Below are positions 24,101 to 33,673 of a stretch of 64,000 bases of DNA, one piece after another (positions within the stretch are counted from its first letter, which is position 1; every line of letters begins with the position of its first letter). The translations under genes were made by a program, and so were the position numbers. Below the pieces are notes generated by a model. That model had not been told where the DNA came from and made no database searches. It worked only from the letters and a program-made list of their open reading frames with translations. This DNA is from Diacronema lutheri (taxonomy: Eukaryota > Haptophyta > Pavlovophyceae > Pavlovales > Pavlovaceae): positions 992,001 through 1,056,000 of the forward strand of contig JAGTXO010000009.1 of assembly GCA_019448385.1 (NCBI GenBank), in the 5' to 3' direction.

Positions 24101-26506
24101 GCGCGCGGACGCGGCCAAGCTCCAAGTGGGCCTATCCACGGTCAGCCTTGGCATCGGCTTCTCCTTCCCGCTCGCCGCGGTGTACATTCCTCGTGCCAAG
24201 GTGCTTCGTGCCACCTGCTCGCTCTCTTTGATCGCTCGCGGCGAGCACATCACCTTCGCCGAGATGCGCAAGCTCGCCGGCCTGCTCGAGCACTTCCTCA
24301 GCGCGCTTGACCTCGCGCGCACGGGAATGGACGGCGTGTACGACGGCTTCGGCGCGTCGGTCTCGCCTGGCGCACGCGCACCCCTCTCCGTCGATGGGGT
24401 TCGCGCCTGCACACGATGGCTCGAGCTTCTCAAGGACACGGTCGTCAACTCCTTCGCTGAGTCGCCCGACAGCCTACGGCCCCTCCTCCGCGTGCCGGCA
24501 GCGACCTTCTGGGCCACGGACGCGTCCGTAAACGGGCCTCGGCGGCTACTGCCACGGATCTTTCTTCATGCACGCGCTCCCGACCAACGTTGCTCTCGCC
24601 GGCCTGCCCATGCCTGTGCTTGAGCTCGTTGCCTTCGTCGCGGGCGTGCTTTGCTTTCACTCGCTCACGCGTGACGTGCCCACGCTTGCTTTTACGGACA
24701 GCACAGTCGTCGCAGCCATTGTCTACTCCCACCGCGCACGCTCGCCGCTTCTCCGCCTCGCCCATTTGGCTCTCGTCCAGGATCCATGCTGTTTGGCCGC
24801 GGTGCCCAACTTGCGCGTCGCGTACACGACGTCGGAGGCGAACGCCTGCGCGGATGCCGCGAGCCGGCTCGACTCGCCCCGCCTCGTGGACCTCGCAGCA
24901 CAAGGCGGCGCGCACCTGCGCCTACTGCCGTTCCCTCGCGCCGCGTCCCGATTGCTCGCCGCCCTCGTGCGCTTGCACAGCGGCACGCCGCGCCGCAACC
25001 CGCAGTCGCCTCTCGCCGGCGTGCGCGTCGACGAGGCCAGCCACCCGGGGCCGGTCGACGGCGCACCGCGCGCGACCGACGGGGCGACGCTTTCGACATT
25101 TCTCGCCTTCGCCGCGGGGTCGCGCGCCCCTCCCGGCCGCCGCGCCGCCGCTGGCCCGCGCGCCAACGTTCATATCACCCTCGGCACCGCCGGGCGCCGT
25201 CCTCGCGCTGAGCTCGCCGCCGTCGCACACTCCGACGCCTGTCTCGCCGCTCGCTACGCTGACGCAGCACGCCCACTCCCTCCCTGGGGTCGCGCCGGCG
25301 CAGTCAGAGGTCGGCGTTGCCTACTTCTGGACGGGCGCCTGCGCCGCGCTCGCGGGCGCGCCCGGCGACGCGCCGCGCCTCGCCGCTGCCGCCTCGCCGG
25401 CTCCCGCCGGCGACCCGGCCAGTCGCCTCGCAGCTCTGCGCCGCGAGTCTGCGCTCCTCGCCGCGGCGGGCTCTCGCGCTCCCAGCACGGCGTCGGCCGA
25501 CGGCCGCGCGTGGCAGCGCTGGCTGTCTTTCTGCGCGTCTCACGGCTGCGACACCCTCGCTCCGACCGCGGAGGTCTTCGCGCCGTTCGCGCTCCACTCC
25601 TACAGGCGCATGGCGCCACGCTCGTCCTCCAATGCAGCGCCGCGCCCCGCCTCGGCGCTCGCACTCGTCCTCGCCGTTCGGCGCGAGCTCGCCGCCCGCG
25701 GTGTCCGCGCCCCGGAGGACGTCACAACGGCACGCGTCATCCGCGGGCTCGAAAAGGAGCTCGCGGCGCGTGCGGGCGTCCATGCACTTCAGCCCCGCCG
25801 CGCCAGCCCGACGTCTCCGCGCCTTCTCGCCGACATGCTGGCCGCTGGCGCCGGGTCAGCTTTCCGCGGACAGCTTGTCGACTGGCGGGCCCCGCCCTTC
25901 GACGCTGCCGCGGCCTTCTGGGCACTGCTTTGGCGCTTTGTCGCGCGTGGGACGACTGCCTTCGCCTCGACGCGCGCGCTGTGACCGTCCGCGCCGACGC
26001 GATCGTGGTCGTCCCCGGCGCGTCCAAAAACGGACCAGACCGGAACGCGATGGGGCGACTCACCGGCCGTAATCCCCTTCGGGGGCTTCTCGGCGGTCGA
26101 CGCCGCTTCTCTCGTCGCCGCGCTCCTCGCCACCCGCCGCCACGAACCGCACACCGGCCGCGCGGCGCTCTTCACCGACGGCGCGGGCCGCCGGCTTCGC
26201 AAAGAGTGGCTCGACGCGCTCCTGCAGCACTGTCTCGTCCGCACGCTCCCAGCGACGGAGGCGACGCACTTCTCCATGCACAGCTTCCGCGTCGGTGCCG
26301 CCACGGCCCTGTTTGCCGCCGGCGTCTCCCTCGACGTGGTGCAGCGCATGGCCCGCTGGGCCGCGTTGTCCTCTGCGGCGCTCTTCGCGCGCACGACGGC
26401 CGCGCTCTTCGTCGAGCCGGCCGACGTCCTCAGCCGCGGCAGCGCCGCCGCACCCTCCGCGGCGGCGATCGCTGCGGCGGCTGCGCTCGTCGGCCACGGC
26501 GCTTGA
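21157..26506 (+). mobile_element. DIRS-type tyrosine-recombinase retroelement, broken
   Basis: A fossil retroelement on the plus strand. Parts in order: an N-terminal ORF of unknown role starting near 21214; a reverse transcriptase with the catalytic YTDDS box near 23990-24020; a DIRS-type RNase H region (ATDAS near 24515, then LAFTDSTVVAAIVY and SEANACADAASR); and a tyrosine recombinase (core entry near 25490, HSFRVGAATALFAAG near 26280, then a helix ending near 26500). No integrase or LTRs are seen. RT plus RNase H plus tyrosine recombinase defines the DIRS order. It is broken, with several breaks in the first two thirds, yet motifs are still easy to read, so it is probably not very old. 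Terminal repeats were not recognised; the 67-bp array at its 3' side may be related. Confidence 0.85.
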
Positions 26507-26543
26507 CGCCACACGCTGGCTACCGCCGCGAGTGCTCGTCTCC

Positions 26544-27284
26544 CCGGTTGGACACCGGATGACAAACCTCCCCGAGGCGCCGGTTGCTGCCGGGTAACCA
26601 TTCCCCATCGCCGGTTGGACACCGGATGACAAACCTCCCCGAGGCGCCGGTTGCTGCCGGGTAACCATTCCCCATCGCCGGTTGGACACCGGAAGACAAA
26701 CCTCCCCGAGGCGCCGGTTGCTGCCGGGTAACCATTCCCCATCGCCGGTTGGACACCGGATGACAAACCTCCCCGAGGCGCCGGTTGCTGCCGGGTAACC
26801 ATTCCCCATCGCCGGTTGGACACCGGAAGACAAACCTCCCCGAGGCGCCGGTTGCTGCCGGGTAACCATTCCCCATCGCCGGTTGGACACCGGATGACAA
26901 ACCTCCCCGAGGCGCCGGTTGCTGCCGGGTAACCATTCCCCATTGCCGGTTGGACACCGGAAGACAAACCTCCCCGAGGCGCCGGTTGCTGCCGGGTAAC
27001 CATTCCCCATTGCCGGTTGGACACCGGATGACAAACCTCCCCGAGGCGCCGGTTGCTGCCGGGTAACCATTCCCCATTGCCGGTTGGACACCGGAAGACA
27101 AACCTCCCCGAGGCGCCGGTTGCTGCCGGGTAACCATTCCCCATTGCCGGTTGGACACCGGAAGACAAACCTCCCCGAGGCGCCGGTTGCTGCCGGGTAA
27201 CCATTCCCCATCGCCGGTTCACCGGATGACAAACCTCCCCGAGGCGCCGGTTTGCTGACGGGTAACCAATCCCTATCGCCGGTG
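26544..27284. repeat. 67-bp tandem array, about 11 copies
   Basis: The unit begins CCGGTTGGACACCGGATGAC and ends AACCATTCCCCATCG. Copies are nearly identical, varying at GGATG/GGAAG and CATCG/CATTG; the last copies are less regular. The phrase CCGGTTGGACACCGG is an imperfect inverted repeat. Each unit is open in all minus-strand frames, so three units give a 67-residue periodic peptide; this is a by-product, not a gene. The array starts about 40 bp after the DIRS recombinase ends. Confidence 0.95.
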
Positions 27285-27327
27285 GGAGCCCCCTGGCTCC
27301 GGGCGCCTCATGTGTGGTCCGCACGCC

Positions 27328-27328
<1 letters not shown>

Positions 27329-27373
<45 letters not shown>

Positions 27374-27385
27374 AAAAAAAAAAAA
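27329..27385. repeat. Compound homopolymer: about 35 C followed by 22 A
   Basis: An unbroken C tract of about 35 bases runs straight into an A tract of about 22. Exact lengths may be affected by sequencing. It follows the 67-bp array. Confidence 0.9.
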
Positions 27386-27782
27386 GGGTGCAGGGCAATC
27401 TTTGGGGTATTGGGGAAAGACGCCTACGGCGCCGAGGACGCACAAAAGCACCTCGGGGGGAGGGAGTCGTCCCCTTGGGCAGACCCCTCCCCCTGCGAGC
27501 GGCTCGGCCAACAGGCCGGCCGTCGCCCCGAGTAAAACCCCTAGATGCAACACACAAAGTGGACACTGTCCCAGGTCGGGGCGACCTGACAAAAGCCAGA
27601 ATATAAGAAAGATTTGAAGGTTTCAGATCGAGTGGGAAGGGCAGAGGCCAAGTCCACGAGCATGGAGGGGACGTTCTCCCCCTTGGGCGGATGGCGCTCT
27701 CGTCCCGGCGGAGCGGCGTTCGCCGGGCATTTTCGTCCACGCTGAAGGGCGTGCGCCGTCCCGCACCAATGCATCAGGACCG
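27386..27782. other. Non-coding interval after the repeats
   Basis: No gene is supported. GC is lower here (for example AATATAAGAAAGATTTGAAGG near 27600-27620) than in neighbouring coding DNA. It lies 3' of the DIRS element and 3' of the BTB-like gene. Confidence 0.5.
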
Positions 27783-28466
27783 TCAGCGTGCGTCAAATCG
27801 CGGTGGCGCGAATGGGTCTGGGGCCAGCGCCGACGCCGTCGGTCGAAGGACGGCGCGCGCGTGCGCGCTGTACGCGCGGCGTGGCGGCGAGCTGACGGTC
27901 GGTGGTGGTGTATACGAATTGGAGAGCAGGAAATTGAGCACACGCTTCTCGACGGCGCGCGGCATCCGCTCGTTCACCACCCAGTCACGCGCCTCAAACT
28001 CGCCGCGCGCGCAGCGCACGATGAATTCCACCAGGTGTCGGTCAATCCACTCGGCGGATGGCGCTTCGAGCTCCGCCACAAAGAGCGCCTCGAGCGCGCA
28101 GCGCAGGAGCGAACTCGGGTTGAGCCGCGCGAGCGCGCACATCGCCGCCTTGACGGCGTTGAGCACGCCGACGGCGTCGTACTTGTGCAGCAGCGGGATG
28201 GCATGGACGGCGAACTGCACGCAGTCTTCAACGGTGAGCAGCGCGCCATCGCGCTGGCTGTGCGCGTGCGCGCAGACGAGGCGCACAAAGGCACGCACCT
28301 GCACATCGTCCGCATCGAGCGTGAGCACGCGCGGTTCGCGCCGGTCCCCGTCTGCGAGGATGCCAGCGAGGACGCTTGAAACGTGGCAGAGGGCACTTTC
28401 GGGCACAAGCAGCGTAGCCACGTTGCCCGTGCGCGCGCGCAGCCTCACGGACGGCGGAGGTGGCAT
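27783..28466 (-). CDS. BTB/POZ-like domain protein
   Basis: A single exon of 227 residues from the ATG at 28466. The reading frame stays open upstream into a direct repeat, so I chose the Met (MPPPPSVRLRARTGN) that opens the folded part. Residues ~10-110 follow the BTB pattern: a hydrophobic strand (NVATLLVPESALCHVSSVLAGIL), a spacer with LTLDADDVQVRAFVRLVCAHA, then a helix block (DCVQFAVHAIPLLHKYDAVGVLNAVKAAM) like the end of BTB. The rest (SSLLRCALEALFVAELEAPS, VEFIVRCARGEFEARDWV) looks like a BACK-type helical extension. BTB proteins often dimerise and act as cullin-3 adaptors. The call rests on pattern only; no single diagnostic motif exists. The last ~45 residues are Pro/Ala-rich. Confidence 0.6.
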   Translation of the reverse strand: MPPPPSVRLRARTGNVATLLVPESALCHVSSVLAGILADGDRREPRVLTLDADDVQVRAFVRLVCAHAHSQRDGALLTVEDCVQFAVHAIPLLHKYDAVGVLNAVKAAMCALARLNPSSLLRCALEALFVAELEAPSAEWIDRHLVEFIVRCARGEFEARDWVVNERMPRAVEKRVLNFLLSNSYTPPPTVSSPPRRAYSAHARAVLRPTASALAPDPFAPPRFDAR

Positions 28467-28484
28467 CCTCGCAGAAGCCTCTGG

Positions 28485-28551
28485 CCGCGCGGACGGCCAA
28501 AATAGCCATTCGCGCCCAATGCCCGCGCGGACGGCCAAAATAGCCATTCGC
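28485..28551. repeat. Direct repeat in front of the BTB-like gene
   Basis: Two near-identical copies of about 30 bp (core CGCGCGGACGGCCAAAATAG then CCATTCGC) lie 20-85 bp upstream of the chosen start. Each contains the A-rich CCAAAATAG, resembling a CArG/MADS-like site (inference). They probably belong to the promoter. Confidence 0.7.
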
Positions 28552-28817
28552 ATTCCCGGGCATTGGGCGCGAGGCACCCGTCGTCAGCGTCCCTCCAGGG
28601 TCTCGGCGTGCAGCGGGGCGAGCGGCTCAGTGGCGCCGCGCTGGTGTTTCGACCGTCGTCGTCGCACACACCGAGGCCACGCTGTGCTAACGTGATTGCT
28701 CTCCGCATCCCTTGCATGCAGGATCGCGTCGGGGGAACCGTACGCAGCAGCCGCGAGGTGAGCGCGTCGCCCGGCTGCGTGCGGCTGCGGGCCGAATCGG
28801 ACACGCGCGCGCGCGCC
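28552..28817. other. Intergenic region between BTB-like and YeeE-like genes
   Basis: Nothing gene-like is seen. Both neighbours are on the minus strand, so it holds the 3' end of the YeeE-like transcript and the distal promoter of the BTB-like gene. Confidence 0.4.
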
Positions 28818-29990
28818 TCAGCCGCCGCGGCGAGACACTTCGGCCGACGGTGCGCTCGCCGGCTTGGCTACCGCGCTTTCAGCCGGTGGCGCGCTTGCGC
28901 CCGTGGGCGGCATTGGCGCGCCGAACCACGCGTTGAGCGCGGCCGAGTCGGCGAGGCGCAGGCCCACGCACAGAGCGCCGACAAAGATGAGCGGCGCGCC
29001 ATGCGGCGAGGCGAGGTTCACGAGCGCCGGGCCGGGGCACATGCCGCCGAGGCCCCAGCCAGAGCCGAAGAGGACGCCGCCGGCGAGGAGCTTCGCGTCG
29101 ATGGTCGAATTGGTCGGCAGCGCGAAGCGGCCGCCGAGCAGCGGCGCGCCCATCGCCGCGCCCCCGCGCCGCAGCACGGCCAGCTGAAGAAACGGCGTGG
29201 CGAGAAGGAGCGCGCCGCCCATCACGAACATGAGTGTCGGGTTCCATGTGCCCTCGGACACGTCGAGAAACTGGGCGATGCGCGCGGGCGAAGTCATGCC
29301 CGAGAGACCGAGGCCGCAGCCGAAGAGGCTGCCGTCGAGCGCGCTCAGCGCACAGAGCGCGAGAGGCGGCGCGAGCGCGCCCGCGGACGTGAGGCCGACG
29401 ACGGCCGCATAGCCCGCGGCGTGCGCGGCAAGCACGCGCGCGGCGAGGGCGAGCACGTCAATCACGGGCGGCGGCGGCGCGTGTTCGGCGCGCACGGCGC
29501 TCGCCGCGCGCGTCGCCGATGCGACGGCGCAGCCCGCCGCCATGAAGGTTGCGGTGAAGGCCATCGAGCGCGGCGACAGCCGCGCGTTGCCGAGAATGCC
29601 GTGGCCCGACGTGCAGCCGTTGCCGAGGCCGGCGCCGAGGCCGACGGCGAAACCGCCGAGCGCTTCGCGCCACGGCGCGAGCTCCGCCCGATTGAACGCC
29701 AGCGGGTAGATTGCGCGCAGCGCGAGGCCAGAGCCGACGAGCCCGCCGGCAAAGAGCCAGCGCTGCGGCTCGCGCGCGTGGCCGCGCACGAGCCCGCCGG
29801 TGATGCCCGAGACGCCGAGTATCCGCCCGGTGAGCGCCATGCGCGCGACGCTCGCCGAGCCGAGCAGGATCCCGCCCAGCGTGGCATGCGCCGGCAGGAA
29901 GTCGTAGATCAACATCCGCGGGCGGGAGAGTGCCTTGCCCGGCGGTTTCCCGGAAAGTATGCGGAACGCGACCTGCACGGCGAGCGCCAT
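28818..29990 (-). CDS. YeeE/YedE-family sulfur-compound transporter
   Basis: A single exon of 390 residues, almost entirely membrane helices. The two halves each carry a family motif: [20 protein letters not shown] (residues ~121-140) and [19 protein letters not shown] (~312-330), with [15 protein letters not shown] between them. In bacterial YeeE (TsuA) the Cys residues in these GxGCTSGHG and GGxCPGP motifs pass thiosulfate through the membrane; all are present here. Bacteria often split the halves into two proteins; here they are fused. Expected role: uptake of thiosulfate or a related sulfur anion. There is no clear targeting peptide, so the membrane is unknown. Confidence 0.92.
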   Translation of the reverse strand: MALAVQVAFRILSGKPPGKALSRPRMLIYDFLPAHATLGGILLGSASVARMALTGRILGVSGITGGLVRGHAREPQRWLFAGGLVGSGLALRAIYPLAFNRAELAPWREALGGFAVGLGAGLGNGCTSGHGILGNARLSPRSMAFTATFMAAGCAVASATRAASAVRAEHAPPPPVIDVLALAARVLAAHAAGYAAVVGLTSAGALAPPLALCALSALDGSLFGCGLGLSGMTSPARIAQFLDVSEGTWNPTLMFVMGGALLLATPFLQLAVLRRGGAAMGAPLLGGRFALPTNSTIDAKLLAGGVLFGSGWGLGGMCPGPALVNLASPHGAPLIFVGALCVGLRLADSAALNAWFGAPMPPTGASAPPAESAVAKPASAPSAEVSRRGG

Positions 29991-30338
29991 CGCTTCGGCG
30001 CTGTCTGCGGCCGCCGTCGTGTTCGTGGCGCTGCATTTACGCCCACGGTCGAGCGCAGCTGCTGTGTCGCTCGCGAGCGCGCGCAGACGCTCGAGCCTCG
30101 CTCGTTGCTCATCTCATCAGTCGTCGGTTGGCCGGTCGCCCGCGCCCGCAATGGCGACGGGTGTGGCGGCGGCTGTCTCGTTGCAAGGCTGCTGAAGCGG
30201 ACGAGTACAGGGCTCCGCCGTCTTCCCAAACAGCGAGCGCGGTGCTGTCGATGGGGCCGCGCCACGCTCATCACTGAGGGGTGCGCTCCCCGGGCCCGAG
30301 CGGTGCTCAGGCATCTCGGGCGCCACCTTGGGCGCCAC
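29991..30338. other. Intergenic region between acyltransferase and transporter
   Basis: 348 bp with no supported gene. It holds the 3' UTR of the acyltransferase and the promoter of the YeeE-like gene (both minus strand). No TATA-like element stands out. Confidence 0.4.
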
Positions 30339-33272
30339 TCAGAACTGGTGTGCGCGCGCCTTGGGCGAGCCGCGCGCCGCGAGGCGCGACGGCGCCCGCC
30401 GCGCGCCGACGGCGGCGGCGGCCGCGGCGCCGTCCGTGCCAATCGCGGGCGCGACACAGCCCCTGAGCGCAAGCTCGATGCTGTCCACGCCGCCGACGAG
30501 CGTCGTGATCAGATGGAAGGCGAGCATGCCGACCGCCACGTAGATGGCGAGCGGCAGCCACCGGACGAGTCCGGCGCAGAGCAGCACGACTGCACCGCCC
30601 CAACCGACGAGCGCCAGCCGGTACTCCGAGCCAAGCGACGGGTGCGAGCGCCGCGCGCGCGGCGGCGGCACGCCGTCGACGAGCAGCTTGTCGAGCATCG
30701 CCTCCTTGACCGCCCAGCGCGCCTTGAGCCACTCGCCGAGCGCGGCCTCGTCGTCCGGCGGCGGCAGGCTCGCGCGACCGAACCGCTCAACGTGCGCGCT
30801 CACCGTGCGCGGAAACGTGCCCTTGAAGAGCGTGCGCTCGGACGGGCGCGCGCCAGCCGCCGCCTCGTCGGGGTGACGCTCGTACCACAGCGTCGCGTCG
30901 TACACGGCGTCCAGACGGTCGCCGAGCGTCTTGACCGCGTGTGCAAAGCCCGCCGTGCGCGGGTGGAGGACGTGGCGGTACACGCGCTCGCCTGCGCGCG
31001 TCGCGTACGCGGCATCGCGCTGGGCGTTCTGCGGCGAAAGGTCGGAGCCCTCGGGGAAGAGCAGGAGAAGCACGGGCTCGTCGCGCTCGTGCACGAGGTA
31101 GCCGAGCGTGCGCTCGATACGCAGCAGGTCGAGCGGCCGGTTGCGCCGCGAGAGGAAGACGAAGAGGAACGCCTGCATGGCCCAGCCGAAGAAGGGCATC
31201 CGTTTCATGTCGTCGCGCAGCGCGATCTTGAGTCGACCCGCCGAGAGCATGCGGCAGGCGAGCGGCCAGAGGAAGAGCCAATCGACGCGGCAGTGATGAT
31301 TGCATATCAGGATGGCGACCCGCTCACCCATCAGCCGCGGCCCGCCGCCGGGCCCCGAGACGCGCAGCCGCACGCCGGCGAGCGTCTCGATCAGCGCCGA
31401 CGCGAACGTGAACCACGACGCAGCGACGGCGTTGGCGATCGCGCGGTAGAGGGCGCGCGCAGGCGCGAGGGGCAGCGGTAGGAGAAACAGTGCGCACGGC
31501 AGCAGCACGAGCACCGACCCGATCAGCGCGGACGCGCACAGCGCGGCGAGGAAGGCGAGCGCGATCGCGCGCTCAGGCCGGCGCGCGCGCGCGTCGCCCG
31601 GCTTGAGCACGCCCTCGCCGGGCCGGCCGGGCGTCGCGCCGTACGCGGCGGCGGCGCCGCCGCCGCGCAGCGCGTGCGGCGGCGGCGGCGCGCCGTCGCG
31701 CGAGCGCGCCGATGCGCCGCCGCGCTCGCCGTCGCCGCCCGCGCCCGCGGGCGGCGACGGCGCCGACTCGGCCGGCGTGTCGGCGGTGCGCATGCCGCCG
31801 AGCTCAGGTGCACGCGCATGGCGGTCAGCGGCGGGCAGGCGGGCGGGCGGCGGCACGTTGCCCGCGTCCGCGAGCAGGCGCTCGCGCGCCGAGCCCGCGC
31901 CGCCGTGCGCCGAGCGCGCGGATGGCGAGCGGCTCGCGCCGGGCGACGCCAAGCCCTCGGCGTGCGCTTGCGCGCGCAACGCCTCCAACGGCGGCAGGGC
32001 CTGGCCAGCGGACGGCGGCGTAACGGCGCGCGGCGGCGGCGTGTGCGGCGCGCGCGGCGGCGTCTCCGAACCGTGTGCCGCGCCCGCGCGCGGCGGCGGC
32101 GAGCCGGTGTCGCCGCCGCCGCCACCGCCGGCCGCGGCGCCGTCGGCGTCGTCGCCGCCCGTCGTCTGAGGTATGTCGCCGTGCGAGAAGATGTGGGGGA
32201 TGGGTGGGCCGACATTTGGGGCGGCCGTCCCACCAGCGCCGGCGGCGGGCGCCACGCCCGGCGGTGAGACCCGGCCGAGCGCGATCTCGCCGCGCAGCAC
32301 GCTCGCGCCACCCTTCGCCGCCGCAGCCTGCAGCCTTGCGACAGCTGCGCGCTCGCGCATCGAACCAATCGCGTGGAACAGGCCGCGCGCACGTTTGCTG
32401 CGCAGCGCGCCGGCGGCTGCGTCGCGCGTCGCGGAGGGCGCGTCGTCGCCCTCGGTCGAGATTGGATCGGTGCCGCCCGCACGCGCGCCGCCGGCCACGT
32501 TGGCGCGCGTGCGGCCATCGCCGTTGAAATCGACGGTCTCGTCCTCATCGTACTCAAGCTCGTCGTCGTCGTCGCCAGCGCGTGCGGCCTCGTCGGCGTC
32601 GTCGTCGTCCCACATGTACCAGCTGTCGCGCGGGTCGGGCGGCGTGAGCAGCCGCGTGTCCAGCGTGCCGTTCGGCGCCCATCGGTCCGACTCGCCCGAA
32701 TCGGTCCGGTGCGTGCTCGGCCCACCCGAAGATCGCTCCTCCACCGTGATCGCCGGGTTCGCCGCGCGACACGCGCCGGCTGCGGGCCCATCGGCCTGCG
32801 GCTGCGCGCGGTGAGCGAGCGGCGGCGATGGCGACTCGGTCTGCAGCGCGGCGGCCGCCGCCGCGATCGTGCACGTGATCGATGAGCCGCGCTCGCGCGC
32901 CAACCCGAGCGCCGACGCAGAGCCCGTGACCATGTCAGTCGCGGCGGGGGCCCCGGGGGCGCACGCGCGCGGCGGCGGGCCGGGCGGCGGGCCAGCAGAC
33001 ATGCGCCGCGAAAAGGCGTTGAAGGCGGTCGCGCTCCACGGCGTCTCGCCGCACGCCACCGCCTCGGCCGATGCGGCTGACGCCGCGCACGCCGCGTCGG
33101 CAAGCGAGGCGCGCGAGTCACCGCGCGCGCAGCGCGCGGCGGTCGTCGCCTCGGCGGCGGCGTCAAAAGTGGCGGTGAGCAGCGCCTGCGAAAGCCGCGC
33201 CACCGAGCGCCGGCTGGTCACGCCTCGCCCCGACGGCTCGCGCGGCCCGGTCGAGGATGCGCCGGTGTCCAT
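30339..33272 (-). CDS. LPLAT acyltransferase (LCLAT1/AGPAT-like) with long N-terminal extension
   Basis: A single open frame; from the ATG at 33272 it gives 977 residues. The first ~540 residues are disordered and low complexity. Then come a hydrophobic hairpin (AFLAALCASALIGSVLVLL), the acyltransferase motif I (ICNHHCRVDWLFLW, 31278-31301; NHxxxxD), motif II (FVFLSRRNRP), motif III (LLLFPEGSDLS) and a C-terminal pair of membrane helices. NHxxRxDW with FPEGTD-like is the pattern of LCLAT1/AGPAT5-type lysophospholipid acyltransferases (lysocardiolipin or lysophosphatidate). Expected site: ER or mitochondria-associated membrane. The frame is open above this Met as well, but the upstream part looks like promoter DNA. 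Introns in the disordered part cannot be excluded. Confidence 0.85.
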   Translation of the reverse strand: MDTGASSTGPREPSGRGVTSRRSVARLSQALLTATFDAAAEATTAARCARGDSRASLADAACAASAASAEAVACGETPWSATAFNAFSRRMSAGPPPGPPPRACAPGAPAATDMVTGSASALGLARERGSSITCTIAAAAAALQTESPSPPLAHRAQPQADGPAAGACRAANPAITVEERSSGGPSTHRTDSGESDRWAPNGTLDTRLLTPPDPRDSWYMWDDDDADEAARAGDDDDELEYDEDETVDFNGDGRTRANVAGGARAGGTDPISTEGDDAPSATRDAAAGALRSKRARGLFHAIGSMRERAAVARLQAAAAKGGASVLRGEIALGRVSPPGVAPAAGAGGTAAPNVGPPIPHIFSHGDIPQTTGGDDADGAAAGGGGGGDTGSPPPRAGAAHGSETPPRAPHTPPPRAVTPPSAGQALPPLEALRAQAHAEGLASPGASRSPSARSAHGGAGSARERLLADAGNVPPPARLPAADRHARAPELGGMRTADTPAESAPSPPAGAGGDGERGGASARSRDGAPPPPHALRGGGAAAAYGATPGRPGEGVLKPGDARARRPERAIALAFLAALCASALIGSVLVLLPCALFLLPLPLAPARALYRAIANAVAASWFTFASALIETLAGVRLRVSGPGGGPRLMGERVAILICNHHCRVDWLFLWPLACRMLSAGRLKIALRDDMKRMPFFGWAMQAFLFVFLSRRNRPLDLLRIERTLGYLVHERDEPVLLLLFPEGSDLSPQNAQRDAAYATRAGERVYRHVLHPRTAGFAHAVKTLGDRLDAVYDATLWYERHPDEAAAGARPSERTLFKGTFPRTVSAHVERFGRASLPPPDDEAALGEWLKARWAVKEAMLDKLLVDGVPPPRARRSHPSLGSEYRLALVGWGGAVVLLCAGLVRWLPLAIYVAVGMLAFHLITTLVGGVDSIELALRGCVAPAIGTDGAAAAAAVGARRAPSRLAARGSPKARAHQF

Positions 33273-33311
33273 GGCGGCCCGGGCGATTTCGCAGAAGCGA
33301 CGTCGAGTGTG

Positions 33312-33333
33312 GAGACGTCCCAAGTGACGTCTC
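33312..33333. promoter_or_regulatory. Perfect 8-bp inverted repeat with GACGTC cores
   Basis: GAGACGTC, a 6-bp spacer, then GACGTCTC lies 40 bp upstream of the acyltransferase start. The right half reads TGACGTCTC, a CRE/bZIP-like site (family knowledge), and another CAGACGTTTGGG follows at about 33343. It is a candidate bZIP operator for the minus-strand gene. Confidence 0.5.
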
Positions 33334-33673
33334 ATGGCTGTCAGACGTTTGGGAGTGCACCGGTGATGAGTGATGACGCGCCCTGCTCGGTCAATGGACG
33401 AACACTCCCTCGGACTGGTCGACTTCAACGGGGCAAAGGAAATCCGTGCGCACCCCAGCGAGATCGCTGGGACGCGTACGGGAGTCCCGAGCGCGCTCGC
33501 GGCACATCCATCCATTGCCGATTGCACTTGCGGCCCTTTTATTTAAAACAATCATTAGGCTTTTAAACGTTGATATCTATTGATCCGGATGATCCGGATG
33601 AAGGGTGAAATCCGGATCTCAAATAATAAATAATTTGGGCCTCGGCCTTGGCGAGGTGCTTAAACGCTTGACA
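33334..33673. other. Divergent intergenic region, unusually AT-rich
   Basis: This lies between the minus-strand acyltransferase and the plus-strand ankyrin/helicase gene. It has the lowest GC in the first half of the window (about 33535-33640), including ATTTAAAACAATCATTAGGC and GATCCGGAT repeated twice in tandem (about 33581-33599). Both promoters should be here. No small gene is seen. Confidence 0.5.

Noticed and set aside
26544-27284. CRISPR-like array
   Set aside because: Whole units repeat without unique spacers; this is a satellite in a eukaryotic genome.
25789-27324. Minus-strand frames with a 67-residue periodic peptide
   Set aside because: They arise from the 67-bp tandem array being free of stops in three frames. 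There is no start or promoter, and the frame drops into antisense of the recombinase.
28563-31481. 972-codon plus-strand open frame
   Set aside because: It runs antisense through the YeeE-like gene and the acyltransferase, both of which have clear motifs; no motif is seen in this frame.
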